This document shows, in pieces, positions 49,021 through 60,088 of a stretch of DNA of 64,000 nucleotides. Every line of letters begins with the position of its first letter. The stretch's first letter is position 1. A program made the position numbers and the translations under genes. The notes beneath the pieces were generated by a model, which did not search any database, was not told where the DNA came from, and saw only the letters and a list, made by a program, of their open reading frames with translations. Source of the stretch: Palsa-1392 sp036490335 (GTDB taxonomy: Bacteria; Verrucomicrobiota; Verrucomicrobiia; Chthoniobacterales; UBA10450); assembly GCA_036490335.1 (NCBI GenBank), contig DASXEB010000022.1:62001-126000 (forward strand), written 5' to 3'.

Positions 49021-49998
49021 ATGCTTACGAAAGACGCTGAAGGAGCCGCCGCGGTCATCGAGCAGCCGGTGCGGCCTAACGACAAGTCGCAGCCTAACGA
49101 GAAGCGGGCGGCAAAAAAATCGCCGCAGATTTATATCGACGGCGAATTTTTCGACGAAGCGAACGCGAAGGTTTCGGTTTTCGATCACGGTCTGCTTTAC
49201 GGCGACGGCGTTTTCGAAGGCATTCGCTTTTACAACGGCCGCGTTTTCCGGATGGAAGAACACATGGAGCGGCTCTGGGATTCGGCGCGCTCAATTTGTC
49301 TCGAAATTCCGATGGCGCGCGCGGAAATGGACGAAGCGCTCCTCGAAACGATCCGCCGAAACGGTTTGCGCGACGGTTACATTCGGCTCGTCGTGACGCG
49401 CGGCGTCGGCAATCTCGGATTGAATCCGACGCAATGTAAGCGGCCGAGCGTGATTATCATTGTCGCGACGATCGCGCTTTATCCGGAGGAAGTTTATCGC
49501 CGCGGACTCACGGTCGTGACCGTGCCGACGCGGCGGATGGGACCGGCGACGCTCAATCCCGCGATCAAGTCGCTCAATTATCTCAACAACGTGCTCGCGC
49601 GGATCGAAGCGAATCTCGCGAGCGCGGACGAAGCGCTGATGTTGAACGACGCCGGCAACGTCGCCGAATGCACGGCCGACAATGTTTTTCTGATCAAGCG
49701 CGGCCGTATCATGACGCCGCCGATCAGCGCGGGCGCGTTGCGCGGCATTACGCGCGCGGTCGTGTTCGATATCGCGGCGGAACTCGACATCGAAATCACG
49801 GAGCCGGAAATTACCCGGCACGATCTTTACATCGCGGACGAAGCGTTTCTCACCGGCACAGCCGCGGAAGTGATTCCGATGATTCAGGTCGACGGCCGGA
49901 AAATCGGCGACGGCAAGCCCGGCCCGATCACGGCGCGAATGATCGCACGTTTTCGCGAGCTGGCGCAGGAAAGCGGCACGCCGATTTTTTCAAAATAA
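49021..49998 (+). CDS. ilvE: Branched-chain-amino-acid aminotransferase
   Basis: 325 residues, PLP fold type IV. It makes valine, leucine and isoleucine from their 2-oxo acids. The core starts IYIDGEFFDEANAKVSVFDH with GLLYGDGVFEGIRFY. The PLP lysine lies in LNPAIKSLNYLNNVLA (Lys near 188). The Glu of AGNVAECTADNVF and the TGTAAEVIPM phosphate site are conserved. The first 35 residues are a non-conserved extension carrying two motif copies (PNDKSQPNEK), so the true start may be later. The 269 bases before it hold only a motif copy and no visible gene. Confidence 0.94.
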   Translation: MLTKDAEGAAAVIEQPVRPNDKSQPNEKRAAKKSPQIYIDGEFFDEANAKVSVFDHGLLYGDGVFEGIRFYNGRVFRMEEHMERLWDSARSICLEIPMARAEMDEALLETIRRNGLRDGYIRLVVTRGVGNLGLNPTQCKRPSVIIIVATIALYPEEVYRRGLTVVTVPTRRMGPATLNPAIKSLNYLNNVLARIEANLASADEALMLNDAGNVAECTADNVFLIKRGRIMTPPISAGALRGITRAVVFDIAAELDIEITEPEITRHDLYIADEAFLTGTAAEVIPMIQVDGRKIGDGKPGPITARMIARFRELAQESGTPIFSK

Positions 49999-50050
49999 GT
50001 GGCGCGCTTCCATTGAATTATTCAGCCGTTTTGTGGTCTAATTTTTAGCG

Positions 50051-50542
50051 ATGCTCTGCGATGTTTGTAAATGCAATGATGCGACGGTTTTTCTGACCCA
50101 GATCGTCGATGGAAAAATGCAGAAGGTAAACCTGTGCGACGCCTGCTCGAAAGAAAAAGGCGTGCAGGATCCGACCGGTTTCGCGCTGGCCGATTTACTG
50201 TTAGGCATTGGCGCGGCCGAGGAGATCGAGAAAGGCGCGCCGAACCAGAAATGTCCGGTCTGCGGTTTCACCCAAGCCGATTTCAAGAAGACCGGACGGC
50301 TCGGGTGTAGCGCATGCTACAAAACTTTCTCCGAAGGTTTGGGGACGCTTCTGAAAGCGATGCACAAGGGCACCGAGCATGTCGGCAAGTTGCCGCATCG
50401 CGCATTTCGCCAGATGGAGTTGACCGACCGGATGCGCGCCTTGACCGACAATCTAGAGAAAGCGGTCGCGGAGGAAAAATACGAAGACGCCGCCACTCTG
50501 CGCGATCAAATCAAACAACTCGAGCACGAGCTCGCTCGTTAG
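50051..50542 (+). CDS. mcsA: McsA-type zinc-finger/UVR protein, activator of the arginine kinase
   Basis: 163 residues. Four CxxC pairs are present (CDVC, CDAC, CPVC, CSAC), forming two zinc sites. The C-terminus is a UVR motif (KYEDAATLRDQIKQLEHEL). In Bacillus McsA activates the McsB kinase and adapts ClpC. The stop TAG lies inside a TCGTTAGGC motif and the mcsB ATG follows 3 bases later. The repressor CtsR that heads this operon in Firmicutes is absent; upstream is ilvE. Confidence 0.93.
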   Translation: MLCDVCKCNDATVFLTQIVDGKMQKVNLCDACSKEKGVQDPTGFALADLLLGIGAAEEIEKGAPNQKCPVCGFTQADFKKTGRLGCSACYKTFSEGLGTLLKAMHKGTEHVGKLPHRAFRQMELTDRMRALTDNLEKAVAEEKYEDAATLRDQIKQLEHELAR

Positions 50543-50545
50543 GCG

Positions 50546-51662
50546 ATGAAGTTTGCCCAAGTCATGGCGAGTGGAGGCGAGTGGCTCCGCGGCGAAGGTC
50601 CGCATCACCAGGTCGTGGTCAGCAGTCGCGTGCGGCTCGCGCGCAATCTGCGCAATCGTGCTTTTCCCGGCTGGGCGAAAAAGGCCGAGCGCACGCAGAT
50701 TCTTGAGCTGATCAAACCGCGCGTCGAGGAATTGCCGGAAATGCAGGACTCGTTTTCGGAGTTGCTCCAGGATTTATCCGCGCTCGAAAAACAAGTGCTG
50801 GTCGAGCGCCATCTCATCAGCCGCGAGCACGCCGCCAAAGGCATCGGCAGCGCGGTGGTGATGAATCGCAAGCAGACACTCAGCATCATGATCAACGAGG
50901 AGGATCATCTGCGCATGCAATCGATTCGTTCGGGCTTGCAGTTGAAGAGCGCGTTCAAGCTCGTCGACAAGGTCGATAGTTTTCTCGAGGGGAAACTCGA
51001 TCTCGCCTACGATCAGCGGCTCGGTTATCTGACCGCCTGCCCGACCAATGTCGGCACCGGCATGCGCGCGTCCGCCATGCTGCATTTGCCCGGGCTCGTG
51101 CTGAGCGATTTGATCAATCAGGTCATCCAGGCAGTGAACAAAATCGGGCTCGCCGTGCGCGGACTTTACGGCGAAGGCACCGAGGCGATGGGTAATCTTT
51201 TCCAGATTTCGAACCAGACGACGCTGGGCGAAAAGGAAGACGAAATTATTTCCCGCCTAACGAAAGTGATCGAGACCATCATCGAAAAAGAACACGACGC
51301 GCGCCAGGTTTTGATCCAGAAAAAACCGGACACGCTCTGGGACCAGATCGGGCGGGCATACGGTGTGCTCACTTATGCGCATGCGATGACTTCGAAAGAA
51401 GCGCTCAACCTGCTCTCAATCATGAAACTTTCCGTGGACCTCGGCGCATTCAGCGAAGATCGGCGATTGCCGATCGACGAGCTCTTCATCGAAACCCAGC
51501 CGGCGCATCTCCAAAAAACTTCGCAGCAAAAACTGAACGCGGAGGAACGCGACTTTTTGCGCGCGCAAATCATCCGCGAGCGTTTGAAACTCTTTCCCAA
51601 ACCTGATATTGATAAAGTGGCGCGGGAGCCAAATGGAAACGGCGCGCCCCCGCCAAAAAATA

Positions 51663-51670
<8 letters not shown>
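50546..51670 (+). CDS. mcsB: Protein-arginine kinase McsB
   Basis: 374 residues, phosphagen-kinase fold. It phosphorylates arginines, marking proteins for ClpCP degradation. The SSRVRLARNLRNRAFPGW motif, the GTGMRASAMLHLP segment containing the family Cys/Asn-type loop (LTACPTNVGTGMRAS) and RGLYGEGTEAMGN are conserved. The C-terminal 25 residues are Pro/Asn-rich and dispensable-looking. Its end overlaps the clpC start by 8 bases (ATGAATAA). The mcsA-mcsB-clpC order suggests a full arginine-phosphorylation degradation system in a diderm host. Confidence 0.95.
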
Positions 51671-54143
<2,473 letters not shown>

Positions 54144-54164
54144 TCGACTCGTTAGGCGAGTTCG

Positions 54165-55127
54165 TTAGGCGCGCGGATGCGCGTCGGCGTAGGCTTTCTT
54201 CAGCCGCTCGGTCGTGACGTGAGTGTAGATTTGCGTCGTCGAAAGACTGGCGTGGCCTAACAATGCCTGGACGCTGCGAAGATCGGCGCCGTTATCGAGC
54301 AGATGGGTCGCGAAACTGTGCCGCAGTTTGTGCGGGCTGAGCGCGATCGGGATCGAAGTGTGCGGCAGGTAGCGTTTCAAAACCATCCAGATCGATCGGC
54401 GCGAGATGCGCCGCCGGCTTTTGTTCAGGAAAAGCGCGCCGCTGTGCACATTCGCCTTCGCGCGATAACGCGAAACCGCTTCGAGCGCGGGCGCGCCGAT
54501 CGGGCAAACCCGTTCCTTGCGACCTTTCCCGAGGACGCGCACCGACTCGGTGTAAAGGTCGAGATCGTTCACGTTCAGCGCTGCCAGCTCGCCGAGCCGC
54601 AGGCCGCTGCTGTAAAATAATTCCATGATCGCGGCATCGCGCTGCGGCATCCAGACCGGCGCGCGCTTTTCTTTTGGCACGCGCAAAGGCGCGGCGAGCA
54701 GCTCGCTCATTTGCGTTTGCGTGAGGACGAGCGGCAATTTTTTTTCCAGCTTCGGCAACTGCACTTCGCGGACCGGATCGTTCGTCACACGATTTCGCGC
54801 GACGAGGAAACGATAGAAGCTGCGCAGGGCCGCGAACTGCAAACGAATGTAGGAGCGCGCCTGTTTCCGCTTCATCAATTCGAAAAGGTGATCGCGAAAA
54901 TGCTCCGCCGTGCAGCGCCGCCAGTCCGGCGCTTTTGTCTCCGCGCGAAAATCGCGCAAGGCGTCGCGGTAAATCTGCAGCGTGCGCGGCGACGCGTTGC
55001 GCTCGACTTCGAGAAAGTTGAGAAACTCGACGACGAGCGGATCGCGCCGAGGACTCGTTAGGCGAGCTGCGTTCGCGAGACGCGGCCGCGGCTCACTGCG
55101 GCTTTTCGATTTGGTAGCGATTGTCAC
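54165..55127 (-). CDS. xerC: Tyrosine recombinase of the XerC/XerD family
   Basis: 320 residues, GTG start at 55127. The N-terminal core-binding SAM-like domain spans about 28-130 (FLNFLEVERNASPRTLQIYR). The catalytic set is visible: Arg in SSGLRLGELAALNV, Lys in GKGRKERVCPIG, His-x-x-Arg in LSPHKLRHSFATHL, His in LLGHASLSTTQIYTHV and its Tyr nucleophile. Length and sequence fit chromosome-dimer resolution (dif-specific) recombinases; XerC and XerD cannot be told apart by eye. The start overlaps the preceding lipoprotein gene by 35 bases. The stop is in a motif copy. Confidence 0.92.
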   Translation of the reverse strand: MTIATKSKSRSEPRPRLANAARLTSPRRDPLVVEFLNFLEVERNASPRTLQIYRDALRDFRAETKAPDWRRCTAEHFRDHLFELMKRKQARSYIRLQFAALRSFYRFLVARNRVTNDPVREVQLPKLEKKLPLVLTQTQMSELLAAPLRVPKEKRAPVWMPQRDAAIMELFYSSGLRLGELAALNVNDLDLYTESVRVLGKGRKERVCPIGAPALEAVSRYRAKANVHSGALFLNKSRRRISRRSIWMVLKRYLPHTSIPIALSPHKLRHSFATHLLDNGADLRSVQALLGHASLSTTQIYTHVTTERLKKAYADAHPRA

Positions 55128-55572
55128 CCTGACCGGTGAATTGGCTTTTGAAAATCGGCGCCGGACTGGTCGAGATCAATTCGTAACCGATGAGAACGAA
55201 CTCGGGATAAAGCCCGTTGCTCGCCGGCTCGTAAACCGTGTCGCCGCTGAAATGCCCGAAAAGTTTATATTCGTAGCCGTTGTCGAAACCGAAATTCACC
55301 TGCTCGCGATCGGGCGCGAGTTTTTGATTTTCGTTCAGCACCACGAGCTGCGCCGTGCTCCACGGCTGACCCGGCCGCCGCACATAACCCCAGAAATGAA
55401 AATCCGGCTTGTAGTAGCGGCGGCCGATAAAATAATCGCCCGGCGGCTCCGTCTGGATCTGGTGCGCCATCGCGATTCGCGCCTGCTGGATTCCTTCCGG
55501 CATCGTCTCGCAGCCCGCGAAAAAAACGAGACTAACGAAAAGCAGGCAGGCTTGAGCGAAAGAAAATTTCAT
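55093..55572 (-). CDS. Lipoprotein, paralogue A of a GDYFIGRRYY family
   Basis: 159 residues from the ATG at 55572 (MKFSFAQACLLFVSLVFFAG) with lipobox FFAGC. The mature part has the block PPGDYFIGRRYYKPDFHFWG, then YVRRPGQPWSTAQLVVLNEN, FDNGYEYKLFGHFSGDTVYE and PEFVLIGYELIS. It shares about 70 % of positions by eye with the adjacent gene at 55629-56153, so the two are tandem duplicates. I know no function for this family; its lack of charged repeats or catalytic motifs suggests a structural or binding role in the periplasm. Confidence 0.8.
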   Translation of the reverse strand: MKFSFAQACLLFVSLVFFAGCETMPEGIQQARIAMAHQIQTEPPGDYFIGRRYYKPDFHFWGYVRRPGQPWSTAQLVVLNENQKLAPDREQVNFGFDNGYEYKLFGHFSGDTVYEPASNGLYPEFVLIGYELISTSPAPIFKSQFTGQGDNRYQIEKPQ

Positions 55573-55628
55573 CGGGCGCGGACGACTCCTTTTATCGCAG
55601 CAAATCGCGCACCGCAATCGGCGCACGC

Positions 55629-56153
55629 CTATTCCGGCTTCTCGAGCTGATAAGGCCCGGCGGTTTGGCCGCGGATCTGGCTCGGGAAAATCGGCGCGGG
55701 ATGGGTCGAAATCAGCTCGTAACCGGTGAGCACAAATTCAGGCAGAAACGAATTGCTCACCAACTCGTAAACTTTGTCGCCGCTGAAACGCCCGGAAAGT
55801 TTGTATTCGTAATTGTTGTCGAAACCGAAATGCCGCTGCGCGCGATCGGGCGCGAGCTTTTGATTTTCATTCAGCACCACGAGCTGCGCCATGCTCCACG
55901 GCTGACCCGGCCGGCGCACGTAACCCCAGAAATGGTAAGCCGGTTTGTAATAGCGGCGGCCGATGAAATAATCGCCCGGCGGCTCCGCGGCGATCGCCTG
56001 CGCCATCGTTAGGCGCGCTTGGGTCACACTCGGCGCAACCGTCGCGCAGCCATTGAGCAAACCGAGCAGGGCGACGACACAAAACGGCCGGACGATCGCC
56101 GCGCGGAAAAATTTTCGCCTAACGAAAAGCCAGATCATGCGGAAGTTTTGCAT
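55629..56153 (-). CDS. Lipoprotein, paralogue B of a GDYFIGRRYY family
   Basis: 174 residues from the ATG at 56151-56153 (MQNFRMIWLFVRR); MIWLF at 56138 is an equal candidate. Lipobox LLNGC near residue 36. The mature part repeats the GDYFIGRRYYKP, WGYVRRPGQPW, LNENQKLAPDR and GYELIST blocks of paralogue A. A much longer frame in this region is the antisense of mlaE and is rejected. It lies 56 bases upstream of paralogue A and is divergent from the small protein at 56190 with only 36 bases between, so promoters must overlap the coding starts. Confidence 0.8.
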   Translation of the reverse strand: MQNFRMIWLFVRRKFFRAAIVRPFCVVALLGLLNGCATVAPSVTQARLTMAQAIAAEPPGDYFIGRRYYKPAYHFWGYVRRPGQPWSMAQLVVLNENQKLAPDRAQRHFGFDNNYEYKLSGRFSGDKVYELVSNSFLPEFVLTGYELISTHPAPIFPSQIRGQTAGPYQLEKPE

Positions 56154-56189
56154 CGTCCGCGCTTGGCGGCTAACTTTCCGCGCCGTTTT

Positions 56190-56453
56190 ATGATCGAGCT
56201 CGAAGTTTACGCCGCGGGCGTGCGCGACATGAATAAAATCCTCGAGCTCGACCACGAACTCGGCGCGGTTCCGGGCCTCCGTTTCAAGGTCGATAGCAAC
56301 CACGATCTGGTTTATCTCGAGCTCGACGAACCGGTCATCACCTTTCGCGAGTTGCGCGCCGCCTTCATCAAGCTCGGGCTCGAGCCGCGCTTCGTCGGCG
56401 CGATTCCATCGGAGCTGCGGCCGCGCTCGAAAACACAACTGCTCAACACCTGA
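56190..56453 (+). CDS. Small conserved-looking protein of unknown function
   Basis: 87 residues beginning MIELEVYAAGVRDMNKILEL. The sequence has an alternating alpha/beta look (ELGAVPGLRFKVDSNHDLVY, LELDEPVITFRELRAAFIKL) compatible with a small ferredoxin-like fold. It precedes mlaE by 42 bases on the same strand and may belong to that operon. The longer frame upstream overlaps paralogue B and is unlikely. No family recognised. Confidence 0.65.
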   Translation: MIELEVYAAGVRDMNKILELDHELGAVPGLRFKVDSNHDLVYLELDEPVITFRELRAAFIKLGLEPRFVGAIPSELRPRSKTQLLNT

Positions 56454-56495
56454 AACGCGCCGCGCGCATCGCGCCGCCGGCCGCATCGTCACTTC

Positions 56496-57293
56496 ATGTT
56501 CGTCCGCTTTTTCACCGGCCTCGGCGCGGTCGTGCTCGATTTTTTTCGTTATCTCGGCGAGCTCGTTTTGCTCGCGGCGGAAAGCATTCGCTCCGTTTTC
56601 ACCCATCGAATGCGCTGGCGACTTTTCCTTCGGCAAATGGTCGACGTCGGCCTGCTCTCGCAAGTCGTCGTCATCATTACCGGCGGTTTCACCGGCGCGG
56701 TTTTCGCCGCGCAAACCTATTTCCAGTTTAACAAACTCGGCGTCGCTTCCGGCGTCGGCGCGGTCGTTTCCGCGGCGCTTTTTCGCGAGCTCGGCCCGGT
56801 CCTGACCGGCCTGATGGTGACCGGCCGGGTCGGCGCGGCGATGTCGGCGGAAATTGGAACAATGAAAGTTACAGAACAGATCGACGCCCTGCGCGCGCTC
56901 GCAGTTCATCCGGTCGATTATCTTGTCGTGCCGCGGATGCTCGCGATGATGGTTTCGATGCCGCTGCTCGTCGCGGAATGCATCGGCTTCGGCCTCGTCG
57001 CGGCCTATTTCGTCTCGGTTTATCTGCTCGACATCAGCGGGCCGTATTATGTGGCAAACATGGTTCGCTGGACTTTGATGCGCGACATCATCATGGGCCT
57101 GACGAAGGGCTTTTTCTTCGCCTTCCTGATCGTTTTCATCAGTTGCCACAAAGGCCTAACGAGTCGCGAAGGCGCGGTCGGAGTCGGCCGGGCCACGACC
57201 GAAGCGGTGGTGAACGCGTCGCTTGCGATTCTGATTTCGAATTTTTTCCTGACCATGTTTTTGAACGCGATTTTTCCCGCTGGCTGGCAATGA
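56496..57293 (+). CDS. mlaE: MlaE-family phospholipid ABC transporter permease
   Basis: 265 residues with five or six membrane segments. Family motifs include FTGAVFAAQTYFQFNKLGV, RELGPVLTGLMVTGRVGAAM and GTMKVTEQIDALRALAVHPV. MlaE forms the inner-membrane channel for phospholipid exchange with the outer membrane, together with MlaF and the MCE protein MlaD. mlaF and mlaD follow in order; mlaB and mlaC are not seen here. A motif copy falls near the end, read as a Leu-Thr pair. Confidence 0.95.
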   Translation: MFVRFFTGLGAVVLDFFRYLGELVLLAAESIRSVFTHRMRWRLFLRQMVDVGLLSQVVVIITGGFTGAVFAAQTYFQFNKLGVASGVGAVVSAALFRELGPVLTGLMVTGRVGAAMSAEIGTMKVTEQIDALRALAVHPVDYLVVPRMLAMMVSMPLLVAECIGFGLVAAYFVSVYLLDISGPYYVANMVRWTLMRDIIMGLTKGFFFAFLIVFISCHKGLTSREGAVGVGRATTEAVVNASLAILISNFFLTMFLNAIFPAGWQ

Positions 57294-57339
57294 TCGCAGC
57301 GACGACCGAGAAAGTGACGGCGGAAAGGCGCGCCGGGAA

Positions 57340-58077
57340 ATGATCGCGGTGCGCAATTTGCGCTGCCGCATCGACGCGCAGGAAATTTTGCGCGGCGTCA
57401 ACATCCACGTCGGCGCGGGCGAGACGCTCGTCATCATCGGGCGGAGCGGCGGCGGCAAAAGCGTGCTCCTGAAAAATCTCATCGGCCTGATGCAGCCTAA
57501 CGATGGCGAAATCTGGATCGACGGCCAAAACATCATCGGCCTGAGCGAGCGCAAACTCGCCGGCGTGCGCCGCAAAGTCGGCATCTTGTTTCAAGCCGGC
57601 GCACTCTTCGACTCGATGACGGTGGAAGAAAACATCGCCTTCCCCTTGCGCGAAGCGGGCGAGCGCGACCAGGCCGTGATCGCGCGCAAAGTCGCCGAGA
57701 TTCTCGAAGTGATCGAGCTCGAAGGGCAGCAGAAAAAAATGCCGGTGAACCTGAGCGGCGGGATGAAAAAACGCGTCGGCCTTGCCCGCGCCATCATCAG
57801 CCAGCCGTCCTGCATTCTCTACGACGAGCCGACGGCGGGACTCGACCCGGTCGTTTCCGACAGCATCAATCGGCTCATTCGCCGGTTGCAGGAACGCTTT
57901 CACGTCACCAGCGTCGTCGTCACGCACGACATGAAGAGCGCGTTTCACGTCGGCGATCACATCGCCTATCTGCACGAGGGCCGGATTTACTTTTCCGGCA
58001 CGCCGGAAGAAATTCAGGCGTCGCCCGACGCGCTCATCCAGGATTTTTTGGTCGGGCGGGCACGGGCCGCGGACTAA
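57340..58077 (+). CDS. mlaF: MlaF-family ABC transporter ATP-binding protein
   Basis: 245 residues. Walker A GRSGGGKSVLLKN, the Q-loop GILFQAGALFDSMTVEENIA, signature LSGGMKKRVGLARAI and Walker B CILYDEPTAGLDP match the MlaF/Ttg2A group. It powers MlaE. The ATG at 57340 is 46 bases after the mlaE stop. The stop TAA lies in a variant motif (ACTAACGA) that begins a cluster of three CTAACGA cores before mlaD. Confidence 0.95.
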   Translation: MIAVRNLRCRIDAQEILRGVNIHVGAGETLVIIGRSGGGKSVLLKNLIGLMQPNDGEIWIDGQNIIGLSERKLAGVRRKVGILFQAGALFDSMTVEENIAFPLREAGERDQAVIARKVAEILEVIELEGQQKKMPVNLSGGMKKRVGLARAIISQPSCILYDEPTAGLDPVVSDSINRLIRRLQERFHVTSVVVTHDMKSAFHVGDHIAYLHEGRIYFSGTPEEIQASPDALIQDFLVGRARAAD

Positions 58078-58110
58078 CGAGAAGCTGGCCTAACGAAAAG
58101 TGGCTAACGA
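58074..58110. repeat. Cluster of three CTAACGA motif cores between mlaF and mlaD
   Basis: CTAACGA occurs at 58074-58080, 58090-58096 and 58104-58110, all in the same orientation and spaced 14-16 bases. The first holds the mlaF stop, and the last ends at the base before the mlaD ATG. Confidence 0.85.
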
Positions 58111-59013
58111 ATGAACGAAGCGGATCGCGGATTGGAACTGAAGGTCGGGATTTTTCTCGCCGTCGGCCTGTTCATTCTCGCCGCGCTCGTGGTCGAGTTC
58201 GGACGCATCGGCGAAGGTTTCAAAAGTTACTACAGCCTGACGATCCATTTCGCGGACGCGAGCGGGCTTCTCAAAGGCTCGGATGTCTTGTTAGGCGGGG
58301 CGAAAATCGGGCAGGTCTCGGAGCAGCCGCGGCTGACGCGCAACGGCCAGGGCGTCGATGTTCCGCTGCGGATTTACGATTTCGCGCGCATCCGAAAAGG
58401 CAGCTCGATCCTGATCGGCAGCTCCGGTTTGCTCGGCGATCGCTTCGTGCAAATCGAGCCGCCGAAAACGCCGACGAACACCTTTTTGCCCGACAACGCC
58501 TACGTCGAAGGCACGCGCGAAGAAGGCCTGAGCGCATTAACCAAGCAGGGTGGCGCGCTTCTTGCGGACTTAAGGAATGCGGTCGCGAAGATTGACACTG
58601 TGATCGACCGCCTGAACAGCCAGGCCCTCTCGCAGGGCAACATGGATCATTTAAAAACCACCTTCGACAACCTGAACAAAACTTCCGCGACCCTCGCCGA
58701 CTCCTCGAAGAAAATCGACGACGTGATCGCGAAGGCGGACGGCGCGCTCGACTCGACGAAAGCGGCCGCCGACAAAGTGCAGCTCGCGGTCGCCGACGCG
58801 CGCAAGACGATCCAGAGCGCGGGCAACGCGATGAACGACGCGACGGAGGGCGACGGGCCGCTCGCGCTGCTTTTGACTGACAAAAACGCGGCGGGCAATC
58901 TGCGCGCGCTCATCAGCAACCTGCGCACGCACGGAATTCTATTTTATCGCGACACCGCGGCGAAAAGCGCGCCGCCCGAACCCAGCCCACCTTTGCGCCG
59001 TGCGACTCGTTAG
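58111..59013 (+). CDS. mlaD: MCE-domain protein of the Mla system (MlaD-like)
   Basis: 300 residues. One N-terminal membrane helix (LKVGIFLAVGLFILAALVVE) is followed by a single MCE domain (about 40-125; LLKGSDVLLGGAKIGQVSEQ, ILIGSSGLLGDRFVQIEP). A long predicted coiled coil follows (about 150-250; KIDTVIDRLNSQALSQGNMD). It would form a hexameric ring or tube that carries phospholipids from MlaFE through the periplasm. Longer than E. coli MlaD (about 183) by the helical region. The stop TAG lies inside a TCGTTAGGC motif, and the next gene overlaps by 14 bases. Confidence 0.93.
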   Translation: MNEADRGLELKVGIFLAVGLFILAALVVEFGRIGEGFKSYYSLTIHFADASGLLKGSDVLLGGAKIGQVSEQPRLTRNGQGVDVPLRIYDFARIRKGSSILIGSSGLLGDRFVQIEPPKTPTNTFLPDNAYVEGTREEGLSALTKQGGALLADLRNAVAKIDTVIDRLNSQALSQGNMDHLKTTFDNLNKTSATLADSSKKIDDVIAKADGALDSTKAAADKVQLAVADARKTIQSAGNAMNDATEGDGPLALLLTDKNAAGNLRALISNLRTHGILFYRDTAAKSAPPEPSPPLRRATR

Positions 59014-60088
59014 GCTAGATCGGCTCACCGGCCAGCTCACCGTCAACCTGCTGCGGGTGCTGTTCGTCACGTTCTGCGCGACGGTCGGCTCGAGCATCAC
59101 CGCGGAAGCGTCGGAGAATCCGCTTCAGGGTTTGCTCATCGGCCTCGTCTTCGGGCTCGTCCTCGTCCTGATCGATCGGTTGCTCAAAGGATTTTCGCTC
59201 CGCGCGTTTTCCTCCGCCACCCTCGGCTTATTGTTAGGGCTTTTTTTCGCCAAACTTCTCCTCGCCTCGCAGGTGCTGCGTTATCAATCGGAGTTTGTGC
59301 AATGGACCTGCGGCCTCGTCCTCTACTGCGCCTTCGGTTATCTCGGCACCATGCTCGCGATGCGGAGCAGCCGCGATGAATTTTCCCTCATCATTCCCTA
59401 CGTCCGTTTCGTCCGCGAGACGACCCATGACGAGCCGCTCGTGATCGACACCAACGTCATCATCGACGGGCGCATCGCCGATCTTTGCGCGACCGGATTT
59501 CTCAGTCGCGCGCTCATCGTCCCGCGCTTTGTGCTCGACGAACTCCAACTCCTGGCCGATGCGCGCGAGCCGATGAAACGCGAACGCGGCCGCCGCGGGC
59601 TCGCGATTCTCGACCAGCTCCAGCACGCCCACGACATCGATCTCACGATCCACGATTCGAGTGAAGACAGCGTCGAGATGACGACCGACGCACGCCTCGT
59701 CCGGCTGGCGAAAATTCTCCAGGCGCGGCTGCTCACGAACGATCAACCGCTCTGCCAGGTCGCGCGTTTGCAGCAGGTGCCGGTCTTGAACATCAGCGAT
59801 CTCGCGCGCGCCTTGCGGCCCTCGGCCGTGATCGGCGACGAGTTGGAATTAGCGCTTGTAAAAGAAGGCCGCGACGCGAACCAGGCGGTCGGCTACCTGC
59901 CCGACGGCACCCTCATCGTGGTCAATCACGCCCGCGCGGTCATCGGGAAAACGGTCCGGGTCGTGATCTCGAGCGCGCTGCAAAACTCCGCCGGCCGCCT
60001 CGTCTTTGCGGAGCTGAAAGAAGGCCCGAAAGGCCGCCCCCCGGTTGCGATGCCCGCGCCTAACGAACGCGTGGCACGCTCCGCCTAA
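59000..60088 (+). CDS. Membrane PIN/TRAM-domain protein (YacL type)
   Basis: 362 residues. Four hydrophobic segments (about 15-115) are followed by a PIN nuclease-like domain (about 145-275) with acidic residues in VIDTNVIIDGRIAD, FVLDELQLLAD, EMTTDARLVRLA and LTNDQPLCQ. A TRAM domain closes the protein (about 295-350; GYLPDGTLIVVNHARAVIGK). This is the architecture of Bacillus YacL, proposed to be an RNase, but substrates are unproven. It overlaps mlaD by 14 bases. Its stop TAA and the stop of convergent trpS share one GCCTAACGA copy. Confidence 0.92.
   Translation: MRLVRLDRLTGQLTVNLLRVLFVTFCATVGSSITAEASENPLQGLLIGLVFGLVLVLIDRLLKGFSLRAFSSATLGLLLGLFFAKLLLASQVLRYQSEFVQWTCGLVLYCAFGYLGTMLAMRSSRDEFSLIIPYVRFVRETTHDEPLVIDTNVIIDGRIADLCATGFLSRALIVPRFVLDELQLLADAREPMKRERGRRGLAILDQLQHAHDIDLTIHDSSEDSVEMTTDARLVRLAKILQARLLTNDQPLCQVARLQQVPVLNISDLARALRPSAVIGDELELALVKEGRDANQAVGYLPDGTLIVVNHARAVIGKTVRVVISSALQNSAGRLVFAELKEGPKGRPPVAMPAPNERVARSA

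Noticed and set aside
55629..57149. 506-codon minus frame
   Set aside because: Only its last 174 residues (lipoprotein paralogue B) look real; the rest is the antisense of mlaE.
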